Positions 16,847 through 24,709 of a stretch of 25,990 nucleotides of DNA are shown here, piece by piece. The notes below the pieces were generated by a model that saw only the letters and a list, made by a program, of their open reading frames with translations, did no database searches and was not told the origin of the DNA. Origin of the DNA: Verrucomicrobiia bacterium (GTDB lineage Bacteria; Verrucomicrobiota; Verrucomicrobiia; Limisphaerales; UBA11358); NCBI GenBank assembly GCA_030044395.1, contig JASHVW010000296.1, positions 1-25,990 of the forward strand, written 5' to 3'. Numbering within the stretch: position 1 is the stretch's first letter; each line of letters begins with the position of its first letter. The position numbers were made by a program, and so were the translations under genes.

Positions 16847-17452
16847 TTAGGTTATTTCCCGTTTAATCAATTTCATCAAGTCGGCGTAAGTTTCCATGGC
16901 TTTGAATTGCGGAAACTCCTGCTTCACGGCGCCCGGCGCGCGGAAGAGAATGCCGCTATTGGCGGCGAACAGCATGGCAATATCATTGAACGAATCGCCC
17001 GCCGCGATGACGGAATAATTCATTTGTCGGAAAACGATCACGGCTTCCCGCTTCTGCTCCGCGATGCGCAAGCGATAATTCACGACACAGTCGCCTTCCA
17101 CCACCAGCCGATGACAGAGCAGCGTCGGCCAGCCGAGTTGACGCAGTAACGGCCAGGCGAATTGCTCGAAAGTGTCAGACAGAATGATGACCTGCACGAT
17201 TGAGCGCAGTTCATCGAGAAATTCTTTCGCTCCATCCAGTGGACGCAATTCGGCGATGACTTTTTGAATGTCCGGCAACTTCAATTTGTGTTGATTCAAA
17301 ATGGCCAGACGACCGCGCATCAACTTGTTGAAGTCCGGCTCGTCTCTCGTCGTGCGACGCAATTCCGGGATACCGATCTTTTCGGCAACCGCAATCCAGA
17401 TTTCGGGAACCAGGACGCCTTCAAAATCCAAAGTGACAATGGTCTGTTTCAT
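16847..17452 (-). CDS. thrH: ThrH-type phosphoserine phosphatase / homoserine phosphotransferase
   Basis: A 201-residue HAD-family protein that follows Pseudomonas ThrH along its whole length: DFEGVLVPEIWIA (motif I, D9 and E11), TTRDEPDFNKLMRGRLAIL, IQKVIAELRPLDGA, VIILSDTFEQF (motif II), WPTLLCH, and AAGDSFNDIAML (motif IV) with GILFRAP. ThrH removes phosphate from phosphoserine and can pass it to homoserine, linking serine and threonine metabolism; it needs Mg. AAAGGA sits 6 nt before ATG 17452. It lies 27 bp after the 120-residue gene and abuts the MFS gene. The assignment is strong; the reason for its place in this operon is unknown. Confidence 0.9.
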   Translation of the reverse strand: MKQTIVTLDFEGVLVPEIWIAVAEKIGIPELRRTTRDEPDFNKLMRGRLAILNQHKLKLPDIQKVIAELRPLDGAKEFLDELRSIVQVIILSDTFEQFAWPLLRQLGWPTLLCHRLVVEGDCVVNYRLRIAEQKREAVIVFRQMNYSVIAAGDSFNDIAMLFAANSGILFRAPGAVKQEFPQFKAMETYADLMKLIKREIT

Positions 17453-17479
17453 GGAATTCCTTTGTAATGACCGACAGAT

Positions 17480-17842
17480 TTACTCAATCGGTATTCCCCA
17501 CTTCCTGGCCACGGCCTCAAGCGCGGCCTTCTTTTCCTGATACTCGTGGGCAACTTGTTGGTTTTTCGCATCAACCTCACTTTGTACCAACGACTCCGCG
17601 ATGGACAAGATATGTTCGACTTTCTGGAGAAAATCAGATGGCAAAGATGAATCGACAGCTTTCCCGAAAAACAATTTGAGCGCGGACGATTCAGACAATT
17701 GAGGGAGGCAATCCTTAAATTCGGGCTGATTGGCCGCCAGTGCCTTGAAGCGGTCAAAAACCGATTGCTGCAATTTTGGTTCGCTATTGAACGTGACATA
17801 ATATCTGTCCGATTCTTTGAAGTTGATTGAGGTGATTTTCAT
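17480..17842 (-). CDS. 120-residue protein of unknown function
   Basis: A short beta segment (MKITSINFKESDRYYVTFNS) precedes a mostly helical, charged body that ends with a probable coiled coil (SEVDAKNQQVAHEYQEKKAA) and ARKWGIPIE. There is no signal peptide, membrane span or cysteine. It lies 41 bp after the methyltransferase gene and 27 bp before thrH, on the same strand, in unit A. The Shine-Dalgarno is weak. The N-terminus and coiled-coil tail resemble small phage-tail or structural proteins superficially, but I do not recognise a family. Confidence 0.6.
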   Translation of the reverse strand: MKITSINFKESDRYYVTFNSEPKLQQSVFDRFKALAANQPEFKDCLPQLSESSALKLFFGKAVDSSLPSDFLQKVEHILSIAESLVQSEVDAKNQQVAHEYQEKKAALEAVARKWGIPIE

Positions 17843-17883
17843 AGTCGCATTGTGGCTGCCCCAGCTTCATCCGGACCCGCCGC

Positions 17884-18801
17884 TTATGTTCTCTCGAAGA
17901 ACATTCTTTCATGGCTCATGATTTCACGCTGAAAACAAACCTGCTGATCATTGCGTCTGGCGGATTCAATCTGCACGCGAAAGTCCGCCTCGAAACAAAA
18001 GCGCGGAAACAGCCGGGCGACGCCCCATAAGGCTTTCGGCAGGCGAAATGGTTTGAGAAGTTTGCCGCTGTCATTTCCCCAGCGAGTCAGCGTCTCGATG
18101 TAATCCAATCTTCCATTGCTGGAGTGTAGGAAATGAAAATAATCGCTTGCCGCCGCAATGATTTGCGCCTTGCCACTGGGCAGCCACGAACCGGGATAAA
18201 ATTTGTTGAGCCGTGCCAGTATTCGCTCCGGCGTGCCTTCGGGCGCCGTCAGGCTCAACCGTTTTGGGTCCGGCACTTCCTTACCCCACGTCATGGTTTG
18301 CAGAAAGAGTCTGCCGCCTACCGGCAAAACTTGTGCGCAAAACGCAAAAAAATCCCGGTAGATGGAGTCCTGTATTCCTTGAATGTATTCATCCATTGAA
18401 CAAAAATGTTCAAAAGCGCCGATGGATATTACCCCGTTAAAAACACCCAAGGTGAACGGACGCACCGTTTTCCAATCCTGAAGGGAAACGTTAAGTCCTT
18501 TGGCGGCACAATACCTGGCTTGCGCGCTGGATAAGGTCAATCCGAGAGCCTTGCCTCCCCGCTTTCTCACGGCGTTCAGGACTGGCCCCCATCCACAGCC
18601 CACATCTAGGATGCGGTCAACGGGCTGGAAACGCAGGCCGTCCAACACCCATTGATGTTTTGCCGTTTGGGCGACCGCCAGCGTCTGATTGAAATTGCCG
18701 TCAAAAAAAGCGCAACTAAAGTCGGCATAATCCCCTGATCGAAGGGGGTGGAAAAGATGCACCCAGTCATAAAGTGCCTCGATTTCCGATTGCGTGGCCA
18801 T
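17884..18801 (-). CDS. SAM-dependent methyltransferase, CMAS (cyclopropane synthase) family
   Basis: A 305-residue class I methyltransferase. Motif I is LDVGCGWGP (65-73), followed by LGLTLSSAQARYC and GVISIGAFEHF, the arrangement of the mycolic-acid/cyclopropane-fatty-acid synthase family; the N-terminal YADFSCAFF matches the MTYSCAYF stretch of these enzymes. Family members transfer methyl or methylene groups to lipids or small molecules; full-length CFA synthases are nearer 380 residues, so this shorter form may act on another substrate. Its ATG is 1 nt after the M20 peptidase stop with GAAGGA upstream, showing tight coupling within unit A. Confidence 0.85.
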   Translation of the reverse strand: MATQSEIEALYDWVHLFHPLRSGDYADFSCAFFDGNFNQTLAVAQTAKHQWVLDGLRFQPVDRILDVGCGWGPVLNAVRKRGGKALGLTLSSAQARYCAAKGLNVSLQDWKTVRPFTLGVFNGVISIGAFEHFCSMDEYIQGIQDSIYRDFFAFCAQVLPVGGRLFLQTMTWGKEVPDPKRLSLTAPEGTPERILARLNKFYPGSWLPSGKAQIIAAASDYFHFLHSSNGRLDYIETLTRWGNDSGKLLKPFRLPKALWGVARLFPRFCFEADFRVQIESARRNDQQVCFQREIMSHERMFFERT

Positions 18802-18802
18802 A

Positions 18803-20191
18803 TTATCCTTCTGCGGTTCGTTGCCCGCGAGCCAATCGCCGCCAAAGATGCGCGCTCATCATCATGCCTTTAGCGAACACTTCCAGGTTGAACTTTTCGT
18901 TCGGCGAATGGGCATTATCGTCGGGCAACGCGAGCCCGAGCAGCAACGAATCAGCTTTGAGAATCTGCTTGAACTCATCCACGATGGGAATCGAGCCGCC
19001 TTCCCGCGCCAACAGCGGCTCGCAGTCGAAGGCATCGCGCAGGGCATCCAGCGCGGCCTGAACCTTTGAGCTTTCTGGGGAAACCAAATACGGATCACTT
19101 CCAGGGGAGCTTGTGATGTTCATGCGCACGGTTGGCGGGCAGAGTTTTCTTAGATGCGCGACGGTTAACGCTAGAATTTTCTCCGGCGTTTGATGTGGCA
19201 CGAGGCGCATCGTCACTTTCGCCCGCGCCCATGAAGGAATGATCGTCTTGCCGCCTTCGCCCTGGTATCCACTGGTCAGGCCGTTGATTTCCAGCGTGGG
19301 CCGCGCACTGCGATGTTCCACCGGTGTAAAACCGGTTTCGCCGAACAACTCCGGCACGCCGATGGATTTTTTGTAGTCGTCGGCGTTAAACGGATGTATC
19401 GCCAGCGCCGAGCGTTCAAAAGGTGACAACGCCAGAACATCGTCGTATAAGCCTGGGATCGTGATTCGCCCTTTTTCATCGCGCAGTTGCGCCAGCATTT
19501 GGCACAAGGCCATCGCCGGATTTTCCACCGAACCGCCGAAGGTGCCGGAGTGCAAGTCGCAGCTTGGCCCGTTCAAGGTGATTTCCAGGCCGCATATCCC
19601 ACGCAAGCCATAGGAAAGCGTGGGATATTGCAGGCCCAAAAGCGTAGTGTCCGAAGTTACAACGGCATCGCAACGCAGCCGGGTGCGGTGCTTGCGCAAT
19701 AATCCAGCCAGACTCGGACTGCCGACTTCTTCCTCGCCTTCAATGATGAACGTCAAATCGCAAGGCAATTCCGTTCCGGTTTTCAAATAGGCTTCCACCG
19801 CCTTGAGGTGCGCGAAATGCTGGCCCTTATTGTCCGACGCGCCGCGCGCAAACAGGGAATTGCCGACAATGCGCGGTTGAAACGGCGGTGTCTTCCAAAG
19901 TTCCAAAGGTTCGGGCGGTTGCACATCGTAATGGCCGTAAACGAGGTAATAAGGGTTTTTGCTTCGCGCTCGCCGGGGTGTCCGCGCCATGACAATGGGA
20001 TTTCCGCGCGTGCGGCAAAGCTCCGTGATCAAACCGATTTTCCGGCAATGCGCCGTCAGCCATTTCGCACAAGCGCCCAACCCTCGCCGATAGCGCGCGT
20101 CCGCCGACACACTGGGGAAGCGGAGGTATTCGCACAGCTCGCGAACGAACCGCCCGCGATGTTGATGCAAGTAGATTCTGATTTTTTGCAT
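18803..20191 (-). CDS. M20-family dipeptidase
   Basis: A 462-residue cytosolic zinc peptidase. YGHYDVQPP supplies H87 and D89, GASDNKG the bridging D120, and IEGEEEVGS the catalytic and metal-binding glutamates (about 154-155). The dimerisation domain contains LHSGTFGGSVENP and the last ligand histidine lies in DNAHSPNEKFNL near the C-terminus. This matches the carnosinase/dipeptidase branch of M20, which cleaves dipeptides or Xaa-amino acids. ATG 20191 has GGAG 9 nt upstream. It precedes the methyltransferase by 1 nt. Activity is well supported; preferred peptide is not known. Confidence 0.92.
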   Translation of the reverse strand: MQKIRIYLHQHRGRFVRELCEYLRFPSVSADARYRRGLGACAKWLTAHCRKIGLITELCRTRGNPIVMARTPRRARSKNPYYLVYGHYDVQPPEPLELWKTPPFQPRIVGNSLFARGASDNKGQHFAHLKAVEAYLKTGTELPCDLTFIIEGEEEVGSPSLAGLLRKHRTRLRCDAVVTSDTTLLGLQYPTLSYGLRGICGLEITLNGPSCDLHSGTFGGSVENPAMALCQMLAQLRDEKGRITIPGLYDDVLALSPFERSALAIHPFNADDYKKSIGVPELFGETGFTPVEHRSARPTLEINGLTSGYQGEGGKTIIPSWARAKVTMRLVPHQTPEKILALTVAHLRKLCPPTVRMNITSSPGSDPYLVSPESSKVQAALDALRDAFDCEPLLAREGGSIPIVDEFKQILKADSLLLGLALPDDNAHSPNEKFNLEVFAKGMMMSAHLWRRLARGQRTAEG

Positions 20192-20245
20192 GTCAGGTAG
20201 CTCCGATCATTGTTTGGTTTAGCTAGTCTCGTTTGAAATCTGCAT

Positions 20246-20485
20246 TCAGGAAATTTTGCACTCGTGATCCGGGTTTGACACTGCAAGCCGCGGATCGGCG
20301 TGGCGCTCGCCGCGAGCAATGCAAATGATTGCTGCACTCGTCGCCGCAGCCTCATTGCCCATGCAAAGTTCCGGCAACTTGGTCTTGAGAAGGAGGAATT
20401 CAAATTGAATTTGAGGGAGCTCATATTGCGAGCTGGTTGGTGAATTGCACTTGTCGCCACCTGCCACAAGGATGCTATGTTTCAT
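20246..20485 (-). CDS. Possible 79-codon ORF coupled to the DUF2934 gene
   Basis: The ATG at 20485 overlaps the TGA of the DUF2934 gene (ATGA), the same coupling seen for neighbours, which is the main reason to list it. The predicted peptide has no recognisable domain. The DNA beneath includes an AATTCAA-A-TTGAATT palindrome (20397-20411) and repeat-like GC-rich text, so it may be a non-coding spacer. No better gene occupies 20192-20481. Confidence 0.3.
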   Translation of the reverse strand: MKHSILVAGGDKCNSPTSSQYELPQIQFEFLLLKTKLPELCMGNEAAATSAAIICIARGERHADPRLAVSNPDHECKIS

Positions 20486-20688
20486 TTGCTTTGTCGCTTA
20501 AACTCCTCAATCCGTTCGTGGTAAATTTGACGTTCAGCCTCCAGCCAATCGTCCAATTCCCGTCCAGGCACACCGCCGCGCGCCAGGCAAATCTGATGCG
20601 CACGCTGGCGGATTTCGTCTTCGGTGGGTGGCGGCCGGGATGGCCTATGAGATGCTGTGCGCTCGGTCCGTCCCGTTTTCATTTTCAT
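20482..20688 (-). CDS. DUF2934 protein
   Basis: A 68-residue protein. Residues about 22-60 (PTEDEIRQRAHQICLARGG then PGRELDDWLEAERQI) match the DUF2934 consensus, a short helical domain of unknown function common in soil bacteria; the N-terminus is basic (KMKTGRTERTASHR). Its ATG overlaps the stop of the 74-codon leader ORF and its stop overlaps the next ATG, so it is translated by coupling from the riboswitch-controlled start at 20909. Confidence 0.8.
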   Translation of the reverse strand: MKMKTGRTERTASHRPSRPPPTEDEIRQRAHQICLARGGVPGRELDDWLEAERQIYHERIEEFKRQSK

Positions 20689-20909
20689 AACGTAAAGTCG
20701 TTATATCCGTTGTGCTCAACACAAAATGGAGGCCGGCTCTGGACGGGTCCGTCGTCGCAGTAGGCGCGGCAAAGAAACGAGACGATGAAAAACAGGTTTG
20801 AAAAATCCGCTACTTGGAAGATTCTGCCAGCAATGGTTCCATTTCTTGCAACTCGGATGCAGGCGCTGTTCCACGGGCCGTCAACACTGGATGTGAATCT
20901 CACATTCAT
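20685..20909 (-). CDS. 74-codon leader ORF after riboswitch A
   Basis: It starts at the ATG 6 nt after the riboswitch GGTAG and ends with a TGA overlapping the DUF2934 ATG. The peptide (MNVRFTSSVDGPWNSAC...) is unlike any family I know and has scattered cysteines. Position and coupling match the 41-codon ORF of unit B, so it is probably a device linking the RNA switch to downstream translation, or a displaced gene 5' end. Confidence 0.4.
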   Translation of the reverse strand: MNVRFTSSVDGPWNSACIRVARNGTIAGRIFQVADFSNLFFIVSFLCRAYCDDGPVQSRPPFCVEHNGYNDFTL

Positions 20910-21001
20910 AACTCGCTACCATGACACAATTATTCTGTTCAGTAGGAGTCATTAGCCGGAAGGCGCTTTTCCCAAGGTCGGGAAGGCAGGAATCCATTGC
21001 C
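20910..21001 (-). ncRNA. Fluoride (crcB)-type riboswitch-like RNA, copy A
   Basis: On the minus strand: GGCA-ATGGATTCC-TGCC, an inserted hairpin TTCCC-GACCTT-GGGAA, then AAAGC, GCC-TTCC-GGC, TAATGACTCCTAC (ending 20942). The pseudoknot GGATTC/GACTCC has five of six pairs. AATGACTCCTAC is the closest of the three to known fluoride aptamers (TGATGACTCCTAC). CTACT can instead pair with GGTAG (20916-20920), backed by TGA/TCA, six nt before ATG 20909. Sequence differs from copies B and C in all stems while pairing is kept, which argues for a structured RNA rather than a recent duplication. Confidence 0.6.
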
Positions 21002-21008
21002 TTTAAAG

Positions 21009-21036
21009 AACATAATCCTTTTTATCTTTTGGGCAA
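21009..21036 (-). promoter_or_regulatory. Promoter of unit A
   Basis: Minus-strand TTGCCC (21031-21036), a 16-bp spacer and TATGTT (21009-21014); +1 is predicted at 21002, one base before the riboswitch. It starts 3 bp after the stop codon of the FGE-fold gene of unit C. Confidence 0.55.
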
Positions 21037-21039
21037 TAG

Positions 21040-21963
21040 TTATTTTGTCCGCGCTTGCGATGGCGCATCGCAGGCGCAGCGAATGCCGGTGTAATGGATG
21101 TTCACGATGGCCGTGTCATTTCCCCGCCGATGCGCGCAGCGAAATCGGATTTTCTGCCAGCCGACACACGTCCCGCCGCGAATGACGCGCGTTGCGCCGT
21201 TTGAGGGCGGACGCAGATTGCCAACAGCATAACGGCGATAAACATCCCATTGATACGGGTCGGCACACCATTCATCAACATTGCCGGCCATTTGGAAAAT
21301 GCCAAACGGTGAGCGGCCTTGCGGATAATCGTCCACAGGCGCGGTCGTCAAGCCGCACTTCGCAGTGTTGTTCCAGCGCAAAAAATCGTCGTGCCATTCG
21401 TTGCCCCACGGATAAAGCCGGCCATCCGTGCCACGCGCGGCTTTCTCCCATTCAATTTCCTTTGGCAAACGCAATCCAGCCCAGCGACAGTAAGCATCCG
21501 CGCCAAACCACGAGACATGCACGACCGGATGTTTCTCAAAGCCGACCGAGACTTGGTAAACTTCATTTTTGTGCGGCGCGCTGATTTTTTCCAGCGCCGG
21601 CGCCCATAGTTTGAGCTGTTCAGGCCGTGGACAGGTCGCATTTAGAAATTTTGCGAATTGCTTGTTCGTTACAGCACATTCGCTCAAATAAAAATCCGGC
21701 AGGAGGGCGCGGAATTGCGGCAGTTCCTCAAGCAACAAAAATTCGTGTCCACCGATGTCCACCAGCCGCGCGGCTTCAATCTGATCCCGCGTTGAACCCA
21801 TGGTGAACTCGCCTGCCGGAATCAGCCGCAGGAATGAACCGTCCACGGGATTTATGATTTCGGATTTACGATTTACGATTGTCCCGGTTTTCTCCGGGGC
21901 GCGTATATCGCCAATCGTCAACCGTGAATCATCCAAGCCGGCTCTGGAATTGCTCCAATTCAT
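21040..21963 (-). CDS. FGE-sulfatase (SUMF1-fold) domain protein, copy B
   Basis: A protein of about 307 residues. From about residue 38 it follows copy A motif by motif: LRLIPAGEFTMGS, AVTNKQFAKFL, HPVVHVSWFGADAYCRWA, LPKEIEWEKAARG, YPWGNEWHDDFLRWN, GNVDEWCADPY, IRGGTC, FRCAHR and GIRCAC. As in copy A the cysteine spacing differs from true formylglycine-generating enzymes. The first 35 residues are encoded by a low-complexity tract (AATCGTAAATC-type tandem text at about 21856-21886) and by overlap with the GTPase gene; ATG 21963 overlaps that gene by 35 nt, and TTG 21933 is an alternative start. Last gene of unit C. Confidence 0.82.
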   Translation of the reverse strand: MNWSNSRAGLDDSRLTIGDIRAPEKTGTIVNRKSEIINPVDGSFLRLIPAGEFTMGSTRDQIEAARLVDIGGHEFLLLEELPQFRALLPDFYLSECAVTNKQFAKFLNATCPRPEQLKLWAPALEKISAPHKNEVYQVSVGFEKHPVVHVSWFGADAYCRWAGLRLPKEIEWEKAARGTDGRLYPWGNEWHDDFLRWNNTAKCGLTTAPVDDYPQGRSPFGIFQMAGNVDEWCADPYQWDVYRRYAVGNLRPPSNGATRVIRGGTCVGWQKIRFRCAHRRGNDTAIVNIHYTGIRCACDAPSQARTK

Positions 21964-23566
21964 CAATTGCTTGTTTCAGGTCAGGCACTTTGGATTCACT
22001 TTGCTTTAATGTGTGTTCGAGCGCAGCCAGCTCATCCAATGCCTGCTGCTCGGCTTGCCGGGTTAATTCACCTATGCCTTTGGCGACACGGTCGCGCCAG
22101 TTGGAAGCCAGGCGCGAAAGATTCTTTTCAGTCTCCCAGAGCGATTTCCGCAACAGTAACCGCTCAATCGCCGGGCGAAACAAGCTCATTGGAATGAACG
22201 GGCTGATCAGGCTGAACGCGGCGTCCACATAGCCGACGTCAATTGGCGGCGCGGCAGGGTTAGGCACTTCGAGCACGACGTCATGCGGCACGAGCGTGAC
22301 GCCGAACGCAGACTGTACGTGTCCAGCCAAGCGGTGCTGAAGTGCTTGAAGCGTTCGCATGAGGTGTTGCTCCACGCGCTTTAGTGGTTCAACAAATGTC
22401 GCCTTTTCCGCGCTCGAAATTCCAGTGAGTTCATGGTTTAGAATGATTTGCAGCCACTCGCGCCATCTCCGTAATAACGGCGGCAAGCGCGACGGCCATT
22501 GCGGAAACCGGGTCTGCAATTCAGTCGCAACGTTCTCCTGCAAGGCTTCCTGTCGTGGCTTTAATTTTTCCAGCGAACGATCCAGCGCCTCGGCTGACCA
22601 TTTGCGCGAGAGCACCTGGAGTTCTTCCCGGAACAAATCGAACTGACGGCGTTCGTCGGCCAGTTTGTCGCGTAACGATTGGCGGGCGGACTCCGCCTGG
22701 GTCGCGGCGGCCAGGGCGATGCGCAGGTAATTGAGCGTTTGTGACAGCAGCGAGAGAATCTTGTGCCGGGCAATCTGGCCGGCGGCTTCATCCCGATGCT
22801 GGATGAGCGGCGAGAACAGTTTTTGTTCCAATTCTTTTTTCAGGCTGCGTTCTTCGGGCCGGATGGAATAAAAATACACGGGCATTTCAGTTTTCCATTT
22901 TTGCAAAAGCTGCCGCCGCACAAAATCCATTACCTCGCCGCGCTGCGTTTCATTGAGCAAATCGGCCTTCGTCAGCAGTAAAACTATTTTTGGGGTGTGC
23001 TGGCGCAATTCGTCGAGCAATTCCAAATCGCGATCCGAGAGCGGCGCATCCGAACTAATGGCGACGAGTGCCGCCCCGACGTTCGGCAGCCATTCGTGCG
23101 TGGCGGCGGTGTTGTGGCTGAAGGCACTGCCCAAGCCTGGCGTGTCCACGAATTGCAATGGAGCGAGTTGCTGCAACGCGGACAATTCCACGTCCACCGA
23201 AGCGACCTGTTTCTCATTGTTCGGATTTTTGTCCTCGCCCACGTAGAGGCGGATTTCATTGAAAGGAATTTCCCTTTTGTCGCCGTTAAGGAAGCGCACT
23301 TCCGCCCGGTCATTCGTGCCGTAACGCAGCCGCGTAATGACCGCTGTGAGCGGAACGACACCGATGGGCAGCACGGCTCGTCCGGTCAGGTGATTGAGAA
23401 ACGAGCTTTTGCCGGCCTTGAATCGGCCAAACACCGCCACATCAATGCTGTGGCTGCCGCCGTTGAATTGTTTCCGGCAGGCGGCGATCTGCGGCTGGAG
23501 GCTGGCCAGCTTCAGTTCGCCAGCCAGACCGGAGACGCGATTCAGAATGCCATCTACCTGATTCAT
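21929..23566 (-). CDS. Dynamin-like GTPase, copy of unit C
   Basis: A 545-residue protein with G1 GRFKAGKSS (47-55), PLT for G2 (about 72-74), G3 DTPGLGS (141-147) and G4 TKAD (199-202). It is clearly homologous to the GTPase domain of the unit B protein (FGRFKAGKSS versus LGQFKRGKSS; RAVLPIGVVPLT versus RELLPVGVLPLT). The helical body ends with a hydrophobic patch (FSLISPFIPMSLFRPAI) followed by basic residues, likely a membrane-contact paddle, and a C-terminal coiled coil. It lacks the Cys/His domain of its paralogue. ATG 23566 follows the MPE-B::dUTPase stop by 3 bp. Bacterial dynamin-like proteins remodel membranes; the specific job here is unknown. Confidence 0.85.
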   Translation of the reverse strand: MNQVDGILNRVSGLAGELKLASLQPQIAACRKQFNGGSHSIDVAVFGRFKAGKSSFLNHLTGRAVLPIGVVPLTAVITRLRYGTNDRAEVRFLNGDKREIPFNEIRLYVGEDKNPNNEKQVASVDVELSALQQLAPLQFVDTPGLGSAFSHNTAATHEWLPNVGAALVAISSDAPLSDRDLELLDELRQHTPKIVLLLTKADLLNETQRGEVMDFVRRQLLQKWKTEMPVYFYSIRPEERSLKKELEQKLFSPLIQHRDEAAGQIARHKILSLLSQTLNYLRIALAAATQAESARQSLRDKLADERRQFDLFREELQVLSRKWSAEALDRSLEKLKPRQEALQENVATELQTRFPQWPSRLPPLLRRWREWLQIILNHELTGISSAEKATFVEPLKRVEQHLMRTLQALQHRLAGHVQSAFGVTLVPHDVVLEVPNPAAPPIDVGYVDAAFSLISPFIPMSLFRPAIERLLLRKSLWETEKNLSRLASNWRDRVAKGIGELTRQAEQQALDELAALEHTLKQSESKVPDLKQAIDELEQFQSRLG

Positions 23567-23569
23567 ATC

Positions 23570-24706
23570 TCAAATGTGCTTGTTGTCATTTTCGTCTTTG
23601 ACCGTGTAACCGGAATCCTGCCGGGCGATATTGACAATATGTTTCTTGGTATAAGCCTCGAACAATTCGTCCGGCGTCATTTCCATCACTTGCGCCATCG
23701 AAATGAGAAAGTGCAGCAGGTCCACGATTTCCACGCGCGCATTTTGGCGGTCGAATTTCTGATAGCTCGCCCACCATTTCCAGGGGACGCAGTCCACCAA
23801 TTCGGATAATTCCTGGTCCATTGCGCGACAATAGTTGAGGAGCCATTGCTGGCGCTGGTGTTCGGTCATGTTGTCCGTGTCCACGCCGATGCGTCTGTTC
23901 AACAGCTTTTGCAGATGGAAAAGTCCGGCGAGCTTATCGGGATGCTTTTGAAAATACGTGTTGAATTGCTCGTAAGGATTTAGGTCCGTCGGCAAATGGC
24001 CACCTGTGCGCAGCACTTCGGCTAACGTGTTGATTATTTGCGGATTGAGGTGGGTATTCTGATAGGCGCGAATGGTCTCTTCGATATCGTAAGTCGCACG
24101 CCGCAACGTGACTTCACCATCTTCCCAAATCGCATATGCCGCGCGCGGATCGCTATCTTTCGGCTGGCCAACGCTGCCGGGGTTAATGACCAACGTGCGG
24201 CGGAAACGGGTCTTTGTGGGCTTATGGGTGTGCCCGATGAACAAAAAATCGGGGTAGTTGATGCCGTTCAATTCCGATTCCCAAAGGGGCACCGAGACAT
24301 TTTCTGGCAAATAGGCATAAAGCGGGTCCGACGGCACGGCGTGACATGCGACACACAGGATTTCGTTCAGCTTAAAGCGCTGTAGCGGCTGCAGACCGGC
24401 TAGGAATTGTTTCATTTCCGCCGAAGTCACGCGCGCACTGAATTCTTGAGTTGCGGCCGCCAGTGCCCGGTATGGCGTGGATGAACGCGGGTCTTCGCCC
24501 AGCCCCACAGCGCGGTCGTGGTTGCCTTGAATCAACCATTCCGGTGTCAGCGTCCGAATCGCCCAAGCGACACATTCCGCCGGCTGCGGCCCATAGTTCA
24601 CCAGATCGCCAAGGCACAGGATCTGGTCGGCGTCCGGCTCGGCAGCCAGCACCGCTTTGAGGGCCGGCCAGTTGCCGTGGATGTCCGAGATGAGAAGCAT
24701 TTTCAT
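23570..24706 (-). CDS. Metallophosphoesterase MPE-B fused to a dimeric dUTPase-like domain
   Basis: A 378-residue two-domain protein. Residues 1 to about 230 are a calcineurin-like phosphoesterase with DIHGNW (8-13), GDLVNYGP (33-40), GNHD (61-64), H122 and GHTH (158-161), all metal ligands intact. Residues about 264-367 match the all-alpha dimeric dUTPase family: LQKLLNRRIGVD, ELSELVDCVPWKWW, VEIVDLLHFLISMA and the ending RQDSGY. The ExxE...ExxD metal pattern is E299/E302 and E326/D329. Such domains hydrolyse dUTP or related NTPs to monophosphate and pyrophosphate. The fusion suggests consecutive nucleotide or phosphate hydrolysis, which is inference. ATG 24706 is 3 nt after MPE-C. Confidence 0.88.
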   Translation of the reverse strand: MKMLLISDIHGNWPALKAVLAAEPDADQILCLGDLVNYGPQPAECVAWAIRTLTPEWLIQGNHDRAVGLGEDPRSSTPYRALAAATQEFSARVTSAEMKQFLAGLQPLQRFKLNEILCVACHAVPSDPLYAYLPENVSVPLWESELNGINYPDFLFIGHTHKPTKTRFRRTLVINPGSVGQPKDSDPRAAYAIWEDGEVTLRRATYDIEETIRAYQNTHLNPQIINTLAEVLRTGGHLPTDLNPYEQFNTYFQKHPDKLAGLFHLQKLLNRRIGVDTDNMTEHQRQQWLLNYCRAMDQELSELVDCVPWKWWASYQKFDRQNARVEIVDLLHFLISMAQVMEMTPDELFEAYTKKHIVNIARQDSGYTVKDENDNKHI

Positions 24707-24709
24707 GGT

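Noticed and set aside
13584..21963. Diversity-generating retroelement, because FGE-fold proteins are frequent targets
   Set aside because: No reverse transcriptase, template repeat or adenine-biased variable repeat is present in the window.
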